The translations under genes and the position numbers were made by a program. This document shows positions 8,068 to 13,913 of a stretch of 14,588 nt of DNA, in pieces. The stretch lies in assembly GCA_012519525.1 (NCBI GenBank), contig JAAYQB010000031.1, positions 1 through 14,588 on the forward strand, written 5' to 3'. Each line of letters begins with the position of its first letter. Position 1 is the first letter of the stretch. The notes under the pieces were generated by a model. It was not told where the DNA came from. It searched no databases and worked only from the letters and a program-made list of their open reading frames with translations. The DNA is from Bacteroidales bacterium. GTDB taxonomy: Bacteria > Bacteroidota > Bacteroidia > Bacteroidales > WCHB1-69.

Positions 8068-8089
8068 CTACTTTTAGAAATAGAAAAAC

Positions 8090-8124
8090 ATAAAAATTCT
8101 TTTAATACTTAAAAGAATTTTTAT
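8090..8124 (+). terminator. Perfect A/T-rich hairpin after the sigma factor gene
   Basis: A 16-base perfect inverted repeat (8090-8105 and 8109-8124) with a 3-base loop (TAC) starts 23 bases after the sigma factor stop. Its right arm ends in a run of five T residues. It is unusually poor in G+C for a terminator, but its position and perfect symmetry fit transcription termination or mRNA end protection. Confidence 0.55.
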
Positions 8125-8241
8125 TGAATTATTTAATAATAACACATTGACTTTAAGTGCTTGAATGCAAAAATAATAGAATTTATCTTTTTTTTATAAA
8201 AATATTACATATAAATAATTGATTCATATTAAATAAAATTG

Positions 8242-8249
8242 TATTTTTG
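8242..8249 (+). promoter_or_regulatory. Promoter of the rplS-efp-lpxD operon
   Basis: TATTTTTG matches the -7 consensus. An ATTG at 8218-8221, 20 bases upstream, is an acceptable -33 element. The predicted start is near 8256, giving a leader of about 31 bases before rplS. Confidence 0.6.
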
Positions 8250-8286
8250 CACCCAATTTTTTTAAGAATCTTAATATTAAGGAATA

Positions 8287-8640
8287 ATGAAATCGGAATT
8301 GATGCAGTTCGCTGAAGAACAATTAGTTGAAAAGAAAAATCACCCTGATTTTAAAGCAGGAGATACCGTTACGGTAAACTATAGAATTGTAGAAGGTGCT
8401 AAAGAAAGAATACAATCTTATCAAGGAGTCGTTATACAACGAGCAGGAACAGCTGCTACGGAAACATTTACCGTTAGAAAAATTTCGGGTGGTATTGGTG
8501 TCGAAAGAATATTCCCTGTTAACTCTCCTTTCATTGATAACATTGTCGTAAATAAAAGGGGAGTAGTGAGAAGAGCTAGAATATTCTATCAAAGAGCATT
8601 AACAGGTAAAAAAGCTCGTATTAAAGAAAGAAGAAATTAA
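8287..8640 (+). CDS. rplS: Large ribosomal subunit protein bL19
   Basis: This 117-residue protein is bL19, which sits at the interface of the ribosomal subunits. The family pattern is clear throughout: FKAGDTVTVNYRIVEGAKERIQSYQGVVI, then TFTVRKISGGIGVERIFPVNSPFI, and a basic C-terminus RRARIFYQRALTGKKARIKERR. The length is normal. It is the first gene of an operon with efp (28-base gap). In many bacteria rplS follows rpsP-rimM-trmD, but here it is coupled to efp instead. Confidence 0.97.
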   Translation: MKSELMQFAEEQLVEKKNHPDFKAGDTVTVNYRIVEGAKERIQSYQGVVIQRAGTAATETFTVRKISGGIGVERIFPVNSPFIDNIVVNKRGVVRRARIFYQRALTGKKARIKERRN

Positions 8641-8668
8641 TATTTCTTTATTTAAAAAGATTATCATT

Positions 8669-9235
8669 ATGGCTACAACAGCGGATTTTAGAAATGGTTT
8701 ATGCATCGAAATGAATGGCGAAGTATGGAGCATTACCGAATTTTTACATGTTAAGCCGGGTAAAGGTGCTGCATTTGTTCGTACTAAATTGAAAAATCTT
8801 CGTAATGGACGACAATTAGAACATACCTTTCCTTCCGGTGTGAAAATAGATTTAGCAAGAGTTGAAAGAAGACCTTATCAGTTTTTGTATAAAGAAGGAG
8901 CTGATACTTATCATTTTATGCATTCGGAAACATTTGAACAATTAGCAATCGAAGAATCATTGATTTCTAATTCGGGCTTATTAAAAGAAGGACAAGATGT
9001 TGAAATTATGTATCATGTAGATAGTGATTCTCCTCTTACATGCGAACTTCCGGCATTTGTTGACTTGTTAATAACATATACGGAGCCGGGCGTAAAAGGA
9101 GATACTGCAACCAATGCGTTAAAAAGAGCAATTGTAGAAACAGGAGCAGAAGTAATGGTGCCTCTTTTTATTGAAGAAGGAGAAAAAATAAAAGTAGATA
9201 CACGTACTAATCGTTACTCAGAACGTGTTAAATAA
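8669..9235 (+). CDS. efp: Translation elongation factor P
   Basis: EF-P is a tRNA-shaped protein that enters the ribosomal E site and relieves stalling at polyproline stretches. The 188-residue length and three-beta-barrel layout are normal. The N-terminal KOW-like domain carries the loop HVKPGKGAAFVR (27-38), with Lys32 at its tip, the residue that reaches the peptidyl-transferase centre. Because this residue is lysine and not arginine, EarP-type rhamnosylation is not expected. No EpmA/EpmB or other modifying enzyme is present in the window. The C-terminal OB domain ends in GEKIKVDTRTNRYSERVK, the usual signature. It lies between rplS and lpxD in one operon. Confidence 0.97.
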   Translation: MATTADFRNGLCIEMNGEVWSITEFLHVKPGKGAAFVRTKLKNLRNGRQLEHTFPSGVKIDLARVERRPYQFLYKEGADTYHFMHSETFEQLAIEESLISNSGLLKEGQDVEIMYHVDSDSPLTCELPAFVDLLITYTEPGVKGDTATNALKRAIVETGAEVMVPLFIEEGEKIKVDTRTNRYSERVK

Positions 9236-9249
9236 ATAGAATAAATAAT

Positions 9250-10206
9250 ATGAAATTTACTCATCCGTTATCAATAGACGATTTACTTCAAATCATAGGC
9301 AGCAAAATAAAAGTTATTGGCGATAAAGATGCGAAAGTTACCGGTATTAATGAAATACACGGTGTAGAAAAAGGCGATATTACTTTTGTAGACCATCCTA
9401 AATATTATGAAAAAGCACTTAAATGCGATGCTGATTTTGTGCTTATTGATATAGAACCGGAAGAAACTTACGGAAAAACATTACTTATATCCGATGATCC
9501 TTTTAGAGACTATGTTAAATTAGTAAAGCATTTTAGAATATTTATAGCTCAAGATAGTTTTATTCATCCGGAAGCTGAAATAGGAGAGGGAACTGTTTTA
9601 CAACCGGGTGTTTTTGTGGGACGTAATGTTAAAATCGGTAAAAATTGTATTATTCATTCCAACGTAAGTATTTATGACCATACTACTATTGGTGATAATG
9701 TTATTATTCAATCAAATAGCGTTATTGGAGGAGAAGCATTTTACTTTAAACGCCGTCCTGATTGTTGGGATAAATTAGAGTCCTGCGGTTCTACTTATAT
9801 TGGGAATAATGTAGAAATAGGAGCTTTATGTGCTATAGATAAAGGAGTTTCGTCCGTAACATACATTGGCGACGGAACAAAAATGGATAATCACATACAG
9901 ATAGGACATGATACAAGAATAGGAAAGAATGTTCTTATAGGAGCGCATTCTGCTATTGCCGGAGTCGTTGTTATTGAAGATAACTGCTTGATATGGTCTA
10001 AAGTATCTATTAATAAAGATTTAGTTGTAGCTCGCGGTACGACCATTTTAGCTACCTCTGCAATCGCTAAGAGTACTAAACCTAATGAAGTACTTTTCGG
10101 AGCTCCTGCTATTGATTTTCGTAAAAAATGGAGAGAAATGGCAGCTGTACGCATGCTTCCCGATATTCTTGATGATTTAATAGAAGTTAAATCAAATATG
10201 AAATAA
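9250..10206 (+). CDS. lpxD: LpxD-like UDP-3-O-(3-hydroxyacyl)glucosamine N-acyltransferase
   Basis: LpxD adds the second 3-hydroxyacyl chain, from acyl-ACP, to UDP-3-O-acyl-glucosamine in lipid A synthesis, acting directly after LpxC. The 318-residue protein has an N-terminal uridine-binding domain (about 1-100, with GINEIHGVEKGDITFVDHPKY near 32-52), a left-handed beta-helix of hexapeptide repeats (about 104-265: IGEGTV, IGKNCI, IGDNVI, IGNNVEI, IGDGTK, IGKNVLI) and a C-terminal helix (about 288-315). H220 in HIQIGHDTRIG aligns with the catalytic histidine of LpxD. The sequence is more divergent than a textbook LpxD, so it could be the second, efp-linked LpxD-type paralogue found in some Bacteroidota. 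It follows efp by 14 bases and its stop codon overlaps a terminator hairpin. Confidence 0.85.
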   Translation: MKFTHPLSIDDLLQIIGSKIKVIGDKDAKVTGINEIHGVEKGDITFVDHPKYYEKALKCDADFVLIDIEPEETYGKTLLISDDPFRDYVKLVKHFRIFIAQDSFIHPEAEIGEGTVLQPGVFVGRNVKIGKNCIIHSNVSIYDHTTIGDNVIIQSNSVIGGEAFYFKRRPDCWDKLESCGSTYIGNNVEIGALCAIDKGVSSVTYIGDGTKMDNHIQIGHDTRIGKNVLIGAHSAIAGVVVIEDNCLIWSKVSINKDLVVARGTTILATSAIAKSTKPNEVLFGAPAIDFRKKWREMAAVRMLPDILDDLIEVKSNMK

Positions 10207-10237
10207 AAAAAGACGGTTTTTATAGCCGTCTTTTTTT
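10205..10237. terminator. Bidirectional intrinsic terminator between lpxD and the sugar kinase
   Basis: A 12-base perfect stem (10205-10216 and 10226-10237) with GACGG/CCGTC at its top and a 9-base loop is flanked by an A-run on the left and a T-run on the right. It works as a rho-independent terminator in both directions, serving the plus-strand operon and the convergent minus-strand kinase gene. Confidence 0.9.
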
Positions 10238-10240
10238 TAT

Positions 10241-11104
10241 CTAAAACTTATTCAAATGGTAATCCACCAAAGCATCAATAGGATAACGTACTATATTATT
10301 GACAAATAAGTTTCTTTTACTTCCTATATCTTTTAAAATATCACTTAAAAGAGCAGCTATCGAACCCACAAAATTAATAGGATAAGATTTGCTTTCGGGA
10401 TAAGGTAGAATAAACTCGTCAAAAAACGAATTAAATGAATGATGAACAATATTATACATGCTTTGCTCTTCTATATTATCTATTACAAATGAAGCAAAAC
10501 TGGCAATAAAAACACCGGGTTTTTCTTTTTGATAAATATGATTTAAGATATCTAAAGCGGTTAGCTGATACTTTTTATTAAAAGCCTCTAAAAGATGACT
10601 CGGCAACTTATTTTTTAACAATAATTGTAAAAATTCTTTTCCTATATGTGTTCCACTACCTTCATCACCTAAAATGTATCCTAAAGACGGAAGTGTTTTC
10701 ACTATGTTTTTACCGTCATAAACACATGAATTAGAACCTGTTCCAAGTATACATGCAATTCCAACATCGTCGCCACAGCAAGCTATTGCCGAAGCCAGTA
10801 CATCATGATCCACAATAATGGCTGCATTTTGAAATATCATTTTTAATACGGAAGCAATGATTTCTTTTTTACTATCGTTTGAACAACCGGCACCATAAAA
10901 ATAAATAGACGACACTTTATCTAAAGTAACAGATTGTAAAACAGCAGGTACTACTAATTGTTCTATCACGGCAATAATTTCATCTTTACTTACATGAAAA
11001 GGATTGAGTCCTTTAGTATCTACTTGAGTAATAATAATTTTTAGGGTAGGGGATACCAATCTCCAATTGGTAGAAGTGGATCCGCTTTCAGCAAGTAATA
11101 TCAT
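10241..11104 (-). CDS. BadF/BadG/BcrA-type ATPase, probable N-acetylglucosamine kinase
   Basis: This 287-residue protein belongs to the ASKHA sugar-kinase superfamily in the BadF/BadG group, whose Bacteroidota members are usually annotated as N-acetylglucosamine kinases. Visible motifs are the first phosphate loop AESGSTSTNW (5-14), GLNPFH (32-37), FYGAGC (69-74), the likely catalytic base D101 in VDHDVLASA, the second phosphate loop ILGTGSNS (119-126), GYILGDEGSG (142-151) and VGSIAALL near the C-terminus, which contacts adenosine. The first phosphate loop differs from the common ADSGSTKTDW at three positions. It would phosphorylate an amino sugar in the cytoplasm, perhaps from peptidoglycan recycling. 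The exact substrate is not shown by the sequence. It is transcribed alone, with a -7 box 14 bases upstream and a shared terminator. Confidence 0.85.
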   Translation of the reverse strand: MILLAESGSTSTNWRLVSPTLKIIITQVDTKGLNPFHVSKDEIIAVIEQLVVPAVLQSVTLDKVSSIYFYGAGCSNDSKKEIIASVLKMIFQNAAIIVDHDVLASAIACCGDDVGIACILGTGSNSCVYDGKNIVKTLPSLGYILGDEGSGTHIGKEFLQLLLKNKLPSHLLEAFNKKYQLTALDILNHIYQKEKPGVFIASFASFVIDNIEEQSMYNIVHHSFNSFFDEFILPYPESKSYPINFVGSIAALLSDILKDIGSKRNLFVNNIVRYPIDALVDYHLNKF

Positions 11105-11112
11105 ATTTTTTT

Positions 11113-11120
11113 ATTTACAA
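11113..11120 (-). repeat. Inverted single copy of the array octamer
   Basis: On the minus strand this reads TTGTAAAT, one base from the array consensus ATGTAAAT. It is the only copy in this intergenic region in that orientation, and it overlaps the predicted kinase -7 box (11118-11125). It could let the array-binding protein also control the kinase. Confidence 0.4.
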
Positions 11121-11125
11121 AATTA
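11118..11125 (-). promoter_or_regulatory. -7 promoter element for the sugar kinase
   Basis: On the minus strand this reads TAATTTTG, matching TAnnTTTG. The predicted transcript would start only about 7 bases before the kinase ATG, a nearly leaderless mRNA. No -33 TTTG is evident. Confidence 0.45.
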
Positions 11126-11424
11126 CACTATTGTTTTTTATTTTTGAAAGTATTAATATTAATTTTTTTAAGATTGTATAAAAACCATGTAAATTACTAT
11201 GTAAATAAACCTAAACGAAGTATGTAAACTTAATGTAAATAATAACGATTTATGTAAATCTGCAATGTAAAACACAATGTAAATCGAAATTTATTTGAAA
11301 ATATCCTTAAAAAACAAGCGAAAATATATCTATAGTTATGTAATACAGTTTATTATGTAGTATAATTAAAGTATGGATGTAATATAAATATGTAAATTTT
11401 AAGTAAATCTACATTATTGATTTG

Positions 11425-11473
11425 TTTATTATTTAAACATCTATTATTTAGGTTATTTCATTTATTATTTAAA
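11425..11473 (+). repeat. AT-rich 13-mer repeats inside the array gap
   Basis: TTTATTATTTAAA occurs exactly at 11425-11437 and 11461-11473, with a 9-base partial copy TATTATTTA at 11442-11450 between them. They lie in the 92-base gap between octamers at 11401 and 11493. They may be an easily melted segment or a second binding site, and the AT-rich composition raises the chance of coincidence. Confidence 0.6.
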
Positions 11474-11555
11474 GCTATAGTTTAAAGGTGATTTGTAAAT
11501 TTAAAATATTTTAATGTAAATTGTTAAAGTTTGAAAATGGTATTATTTTTATTGT

Positions 11556-11563
11556 TATTTTTG
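11556..11563 (+). promoter_or_regulatory. -7 promoter element for the XRE gene
   Basis: TATTTTTG followed by GCAG closely resembles the sigma factor and rplS promoters (ATTGttATTTTTGCA). Transcription should start near 11570, between this box and the ATG at 11596. This rules out the TTG at 11521 as the normal start codon. Confidence 0.6.
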
Positions 11564-11595
11564 CAGCAAGTTGTAAACCGTTATGTAAATTAAAA

Positions 11596-12105
11596 ATGAG
11601 AGAAAGAATATTAAAAATTTTAGAAGAGAAGGATTTAAATCAAGCACAGTTTGCCGAGATAATTGGAGTGAATCCTTCCAGTATTAGTCATATTATGAAT
11701 GGCAGAGATAAATTCAGTCAAACCGTTGCCTCTAATACTTTATTGAGCTTTCCTGAAATCAATCCGATGTGGTTTTTAAAAGGTGAAGGCGAAATGTATA
11801 AAATATCGCCTGAAAATAAACGGTTTCAAAAGGAAGATAATAATTTATTATTCAGCGAGATAGAGGAAGAAGAGAAATCTTTCAATCTTAATGAAAATGC
11901 TGAAAACGAGATAAATAAAAATAATACAAGAATGCAAAGAGAATCGAATATTCGCCCCTCAAGCGATAGGGAACAGGAAATAATCGATTCTAAGAGCAGT
12001 CAAATTTCCTCTTCTTCCATAGCTAAAGCAAATAACAAAAAAATAGAGAAAATAGTTTTTTTCTATTCGGACCAAACATTTGAAGAATATTATCCAAAAC
12101 AATAA
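11596..12105 (+). CDS. XRE-family helix-turn-helix transcriptional regulator
   Basis: From the ATG at 11596 this is a 169-residue protein. The frame stays open back to a TTG at 11521, but a promoter and two operator-like octamers lie in that stretch, and the ATG directly precedes the natural HTH opening MRERILKILEEKDL. The XRE domain covers about 1-65: LNQAQFAEIIGVNPSSISHIMNG (14-36) is the helix-turn-helix, and INPMWFLKGEGEMYK (55-69) is the usual Bacteroidota closing segment. A long polar linker rich in Glu, Asn and Ser (about 72-147) is probably disordered. The last 20 residues (KKIEKIVFFYSDQTFEEYYP) look folded again. It is likely a DNA-binding repressor or regulator, plausibly autoregulated through the ATGTAAAT sites upstream. 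No phage or toxin gene accompanies it. A hairpin follows at 12107-12157. Confidence 0.88.
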   Translation: MRERILKILEEKDLNQAQFAEIIGVNPSSISHIMNGRDKFSQTVASNTLLSFPEINPMWFLKGEGEMYKISPENKRFQKEDNNLLFSEIEEEEKSFNLNENAENEINKNNTRMQRESNIRPSSDREQEIIDSKSSQISSSSIAKANNKKIEKIVFFYSDQTFEEYYPKQ

Positions 12106-12106
12106 T

Positions 12107-12166
12107 CTTTTATAGGTTCGTAAGTACTTCTATTTAAAATAGCATTTGCTATAAAAGTTGTTTTTT
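12107..12166 (+). terminator. Possible terminator after the XRE gene
   Basis: CTTTTATAG (12107-12115) pairs perfectly with CTATAAAAG (12149-12157), enclosing a smaller CTATTT/AAATAG repeat, and is followed by a T-rich run (12158-12166). It begins one base after the XRE stop codon. The long loop and low G+C content make it only a fair candidate. Confidence 0.4.
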
Positions 12167-12200
12167 GCAAAAAAATGCAGATAGTATGGAAGTAAAAGTG

Positions 12201-12208
12201 TATTTTTG
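12201..12208 (+). promoter_or_regulatory. -7 promoter element for rlmB
   Basis: TATTTTTG matches TAnnTTTG and would start transcription near 12215, about 24 bases before the ATG at 12239. No clear -33 element lies at the expected distance. Confidence 0.5.
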
Positions 12209-12238
12209 TAAAAAAATATACTTTATAAATAATACCTT

Positions 12239-13006
12239 ATGGATAAGCGACAACGCAGTCAAAATGTGGATTTAATTTACGGAATACGTCCTGTTATAGA
12301 GGCCATTAATGAAAATAAGGATATTGATAAGATTTTATTGCAAAAAGGTGCTAGGAGTGAGATTTTTCGTGAATTATTTCAATTAATACGCCAACATCAC
12401 ATTCCTTTTCAATATGTGCCTGTAGAACGACTGAATCGTTATACGAAAGGTAATCATCAGGGAGTTGTATGTTTCATGTCCTCTGTCGTTTATCAAAGTA
12501 TTTATGATATTATTCCTAAAGTTTATGAGGAAGGTAAAACGCCTTTTTTATTGTATTTAGACAAAATTACCGATGTGCGAAATGTGGGAGCTATTGCCAG
12601 AAGTGCCGAATGTGCCGGCATTGATGCTATTGTTGTTCCGTCTAAAAATACCGCTCAATTAAATGAAGATGCTGTTAAAACTTCTGCCGGTGCTTTGCAT
12701 AAACTACCGATATGTCGCCACGAAAATGCCAAAGACGTATTGAGTTATATCAAACAATGCGGTATTGCATTGATAGGTTGTACCGAAAAAGCAAAAAAAA
12801 TGTATTACGAACAAGATTACAAAGAACCTATTTGTTTGATTGTGGGAAATGAAGGCGAAGGTATTTCCCCTGAAATCTTATCGCTGTGCGATAGAAACGT
12901 ACGTATTCCGATGTTAGGAAGTCTTTCATCATTAAATGTTTCGGTGGCAACAGGAATCATACTTTTTGAAGTTGTCAGACAACGATTACAAGCTGATATA
13001 TTTTAA
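12239..13006 (+). CDS. rlmB: 23S rRNA (guanosine-2'-O-)-methyltransferase, RlmB/TrmH family
   Basis: This 255-residue SPOUT methyltransferase should use S-adenosylmethionine to methylate a ribose 2'-O in rRNA; RlmB proper modifies G2251 of 23S rRNA. The N-terminal RNA-binding domain (about 12-85) begins LIYGIRPVIEAI. The SPOUT domain shows motif 1 DKITDVRNVGAIARSA (108-123), the NEDAVKTSAGALHKLP segment (142-157), motif 2 GNEGEGIS (203-210) and motif 3 IPMLGSLSSLNVSVATGI (223-240), which form the knotted SAM site. The length and order match RlmB. A sister TrmH-family rRNA methyltransferase with another target nucleotide cannot be excluded. It has its own promoter and is followed by another. 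Confidence 0.9.
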   Translation: MDKRQRSQNVDLIYGIRPVIEAINENKDIDKILLQKGARSEIFRELFQLIRQHHIPFQYVPVERLNRYTKGNHQGVVCFMSSVVYQSIYDIIPKVYEEGKTPFLLYLDKITDVRNVGAIARSAECAGIDAIVVPSKNTAQLNEDAVKTSAGALHKLPICRHENAKDVLSYIKQCGIALIGCTEKAKKMYYEQDYKEPICLIVGNEGEGISPEILSLCDRNVRIPMLGSLSSLNVSVATGIILFEVVRQRLQADIF

Positions 13007-13062
13007 CAAAACGATGTTTAAAAAAAAAACAAAGAAAAGGGAAAAAAAACAATAAAAAAAAA

Positions 13063-13070
13063 TACTTTTG
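13063..13070 (+). promoter_or_regulatory. -7 promoter element for the beta-barrel protein gene
   Basis: TACTTTTG matches TAnnTTTG, with a predicted start near 13077 and a leader of about 15 bases before the ATG at 13092. The upstream region is a poly-A-rich tract without a -33 motif. Confidence 0.5.
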
Positions 13071-13091
13071 TAACAATAAATTTGAAGTAGT

Positions 13092-13814
13092 ATGAAAAAA
13101 ATTAGTAGTCTATTGTTAATTGGCATAATATTCACGCAAACAGTTTTTTCTCAAGCAGAAAAGAGACCACGTTTAGTAGAAGTAAGTTTTTTTGGTGGAC
13201 CTACCATTATGTGGGCAAGTACTAAAACACCGGATTATAAAAGAAAAGGAGCAAGAATAGGGGGTGTTTATGGTGCAGGAATTGATATTAATTTAGCACA
13301 ACCACTGCAAAATTACTATTTTACAACAGGAATTACTGCTCGACACATACGTTCTACTTTATCATTTCCCGACAATTATCATGTGCCTTATAGCGATAAA
13401 ATATTAGATTCCTCTATCGTTAAAGCCACTTATAATGCGGTTTATGTAACTATTCCCACTGCTATTAAGTTAAAAACGGATCCCTTTGGTCGGTTTATTA
13501 TTTATGGCACAGTCGGTTTGGATCATGGATTTTGTGTTTCATCGAAAAATAAAGATGAAGTAACTAACAAAGCAAAAGTTGAAACTTATAAAAAGGTGGA
13601 TATGTATAAAAAGACACTCTTTTTTAGAGAGGCTCTGATTGCGAGTGTAGGCTTCGACTTTATAATAAAGGGAAATACAAAAGCTACTTTTGCATTCGTA
13701 TTTAATAATGCGTTTACTAACTCATATCGTAAGACTTATACAAATAATATAAGTGGCGAAAAAGTAAGTGCTAATACACGTGGATTTGAATTTCAATTCG
13801 GATTTATTTTTTAA
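13092..13814 (+). CDS. Outer-membrane beta-barrel domain protein (PorT-like size and layout)
   Basis: This 240-residue protein begins with a signal peptide (MKKISSLLLIGIIFTQTVFS, cleavage probably after about residue 20). The mature part is made of amphipathic strands typical of a small beta-barrel: VEVSFFGGPTIMW, GVYGAGIDINLAQ, YYFTTGITARHI, VYVTIPTAIKL, FIIYGTVGLDHGF, ALIASVGFDFII and ATFAFVFNNAF. It ends FEFQFGFIF with a C-terminal phenylalanine, as outer-membrane proteins often do. Bacteroidota proteins of this sort are commonly called PorT-family or outer-membrane beta-barrel proteins. I do not see the specific signature of the type IX secretion protein PorT, so no function is claimed. 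The stop codon lies 10 bases before a tRNA gene. Confidence 0.75.
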   Translation: MKKISSLLLIGIIFTQTVFSQAEKRPRLVEVSFFGGPTIMWASTKTPDYKRKGARIGGVYGAGIDINLAQPLQNYYFTTGITARHIRSTLSFPDNYHVPYSDKILDSSIVKATYNAVYVTIPTAIKLKTDPFGRFIIYGTVGLDHGFCVSSKNKDEVTNKAKVETYKKVDMYKKTLFFREALIASVGFDFIIKGNTKATFAFVFNNAFTNSYRKTYTNNISGEKVSANTRGFEFQFGFIF

Positions 13815-13824
13815 TCAACCTTTT

Positions 13825-13898
13825 GGCTCCGTAGTTCAGCTGAATAGAACGTCAGATTCCGGTTCTGAAAGTCAAGGGTTTGAATCCCTTCGGAGTCA
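13825..13898 (+). tRNA. tRNA-Arg (anticodon CCG)
   Basis: A full cloverleaf folds here. The acceptor stem GGCTCCG pairs with CGGAGTC with one G-T pair. The D stem is GTTC/GAAC and the anticodon stem TCAGA/TCTGA. The 7-base loop TTCCGGT puts CCG at 13859-13861. The T stem is AAGGG/CCCTT with loop TTTGAAT, and the discriminator base is A. The anticodon CCG reads the arginine codon CGG. The 3' CCA is not encoded (ACTA follows) and must be added after transcription. It sits 10 bases after the beta-barrel gene and 15 before the HAD gene, so it is probably cut out of a longer transcript. Confidence 0.95.
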
Positions 13899-13913
13899 CT
13901 AATATTCAGAATA

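Larger units (their letters stand above)
11187..11590 (+). repeat. Direct-repeat array of the octamer ATGTAAAT
   Basis: Eight exact copies of ATGTAAAT begin at 11187, 11199, 11233, 11252, 11277, 11390, 11514 and 11583, all in the same orientation. Copies with one changed base begin at 11222, 11265, 11401 and 11493, and weaker copies at 11338, 11355, 11377 and 11571. The shared core is TGTAAA. Spacings are often 11-13 or 19-23 bases. One exact copy in about 12 kb per strand would be expected at this base composition (my rough estimate), and one does occur in uvrB at 2246-2253, so the cluster is not chance. It looks like a multi-site protein-binding region upstream of, and running into, the XRE gene. 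Confidence 0.9.
11105..11595. other. Long AT-rich intergenic region with a repeat array
   Basis: No protein or RNA gene is recognisable in these 491 bases between the leftward kinase and the rightward XRE gene. The stretch holds the kinase -7 box, the ATGTAAAT array, an AT-rich 13-mer pair and the XRE promoter. It is by far the largest non-coding gap in the window. Confidence 0.85.

Noticed and set aside
8323..8592. 89-residue minus-strand reading frame
   Set aside because: It lies wholly inside rplS, antisense to a conserved ribosomal protein, and its Ser/Tyr-rich composition is typical of shadow frames.
11187..11590. CRISPR-like array
   Set aside because: The repeat is only 8 bases, the intervals are short and irregular, and no cas gene is present.
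11521..11595. 25-residue N-terminal extension of the XRE protein from a TTG start
   Set aside because: The stretch contains a -7 promoter box and two operator-like octamers, and the HTH domain begins naturally at the ATG at 11596.
13825..13898. tRNA gene as an integration site for a mobile element
   Set aside because: No integrase and no duplicated tRNA 3' end is seen within the window.
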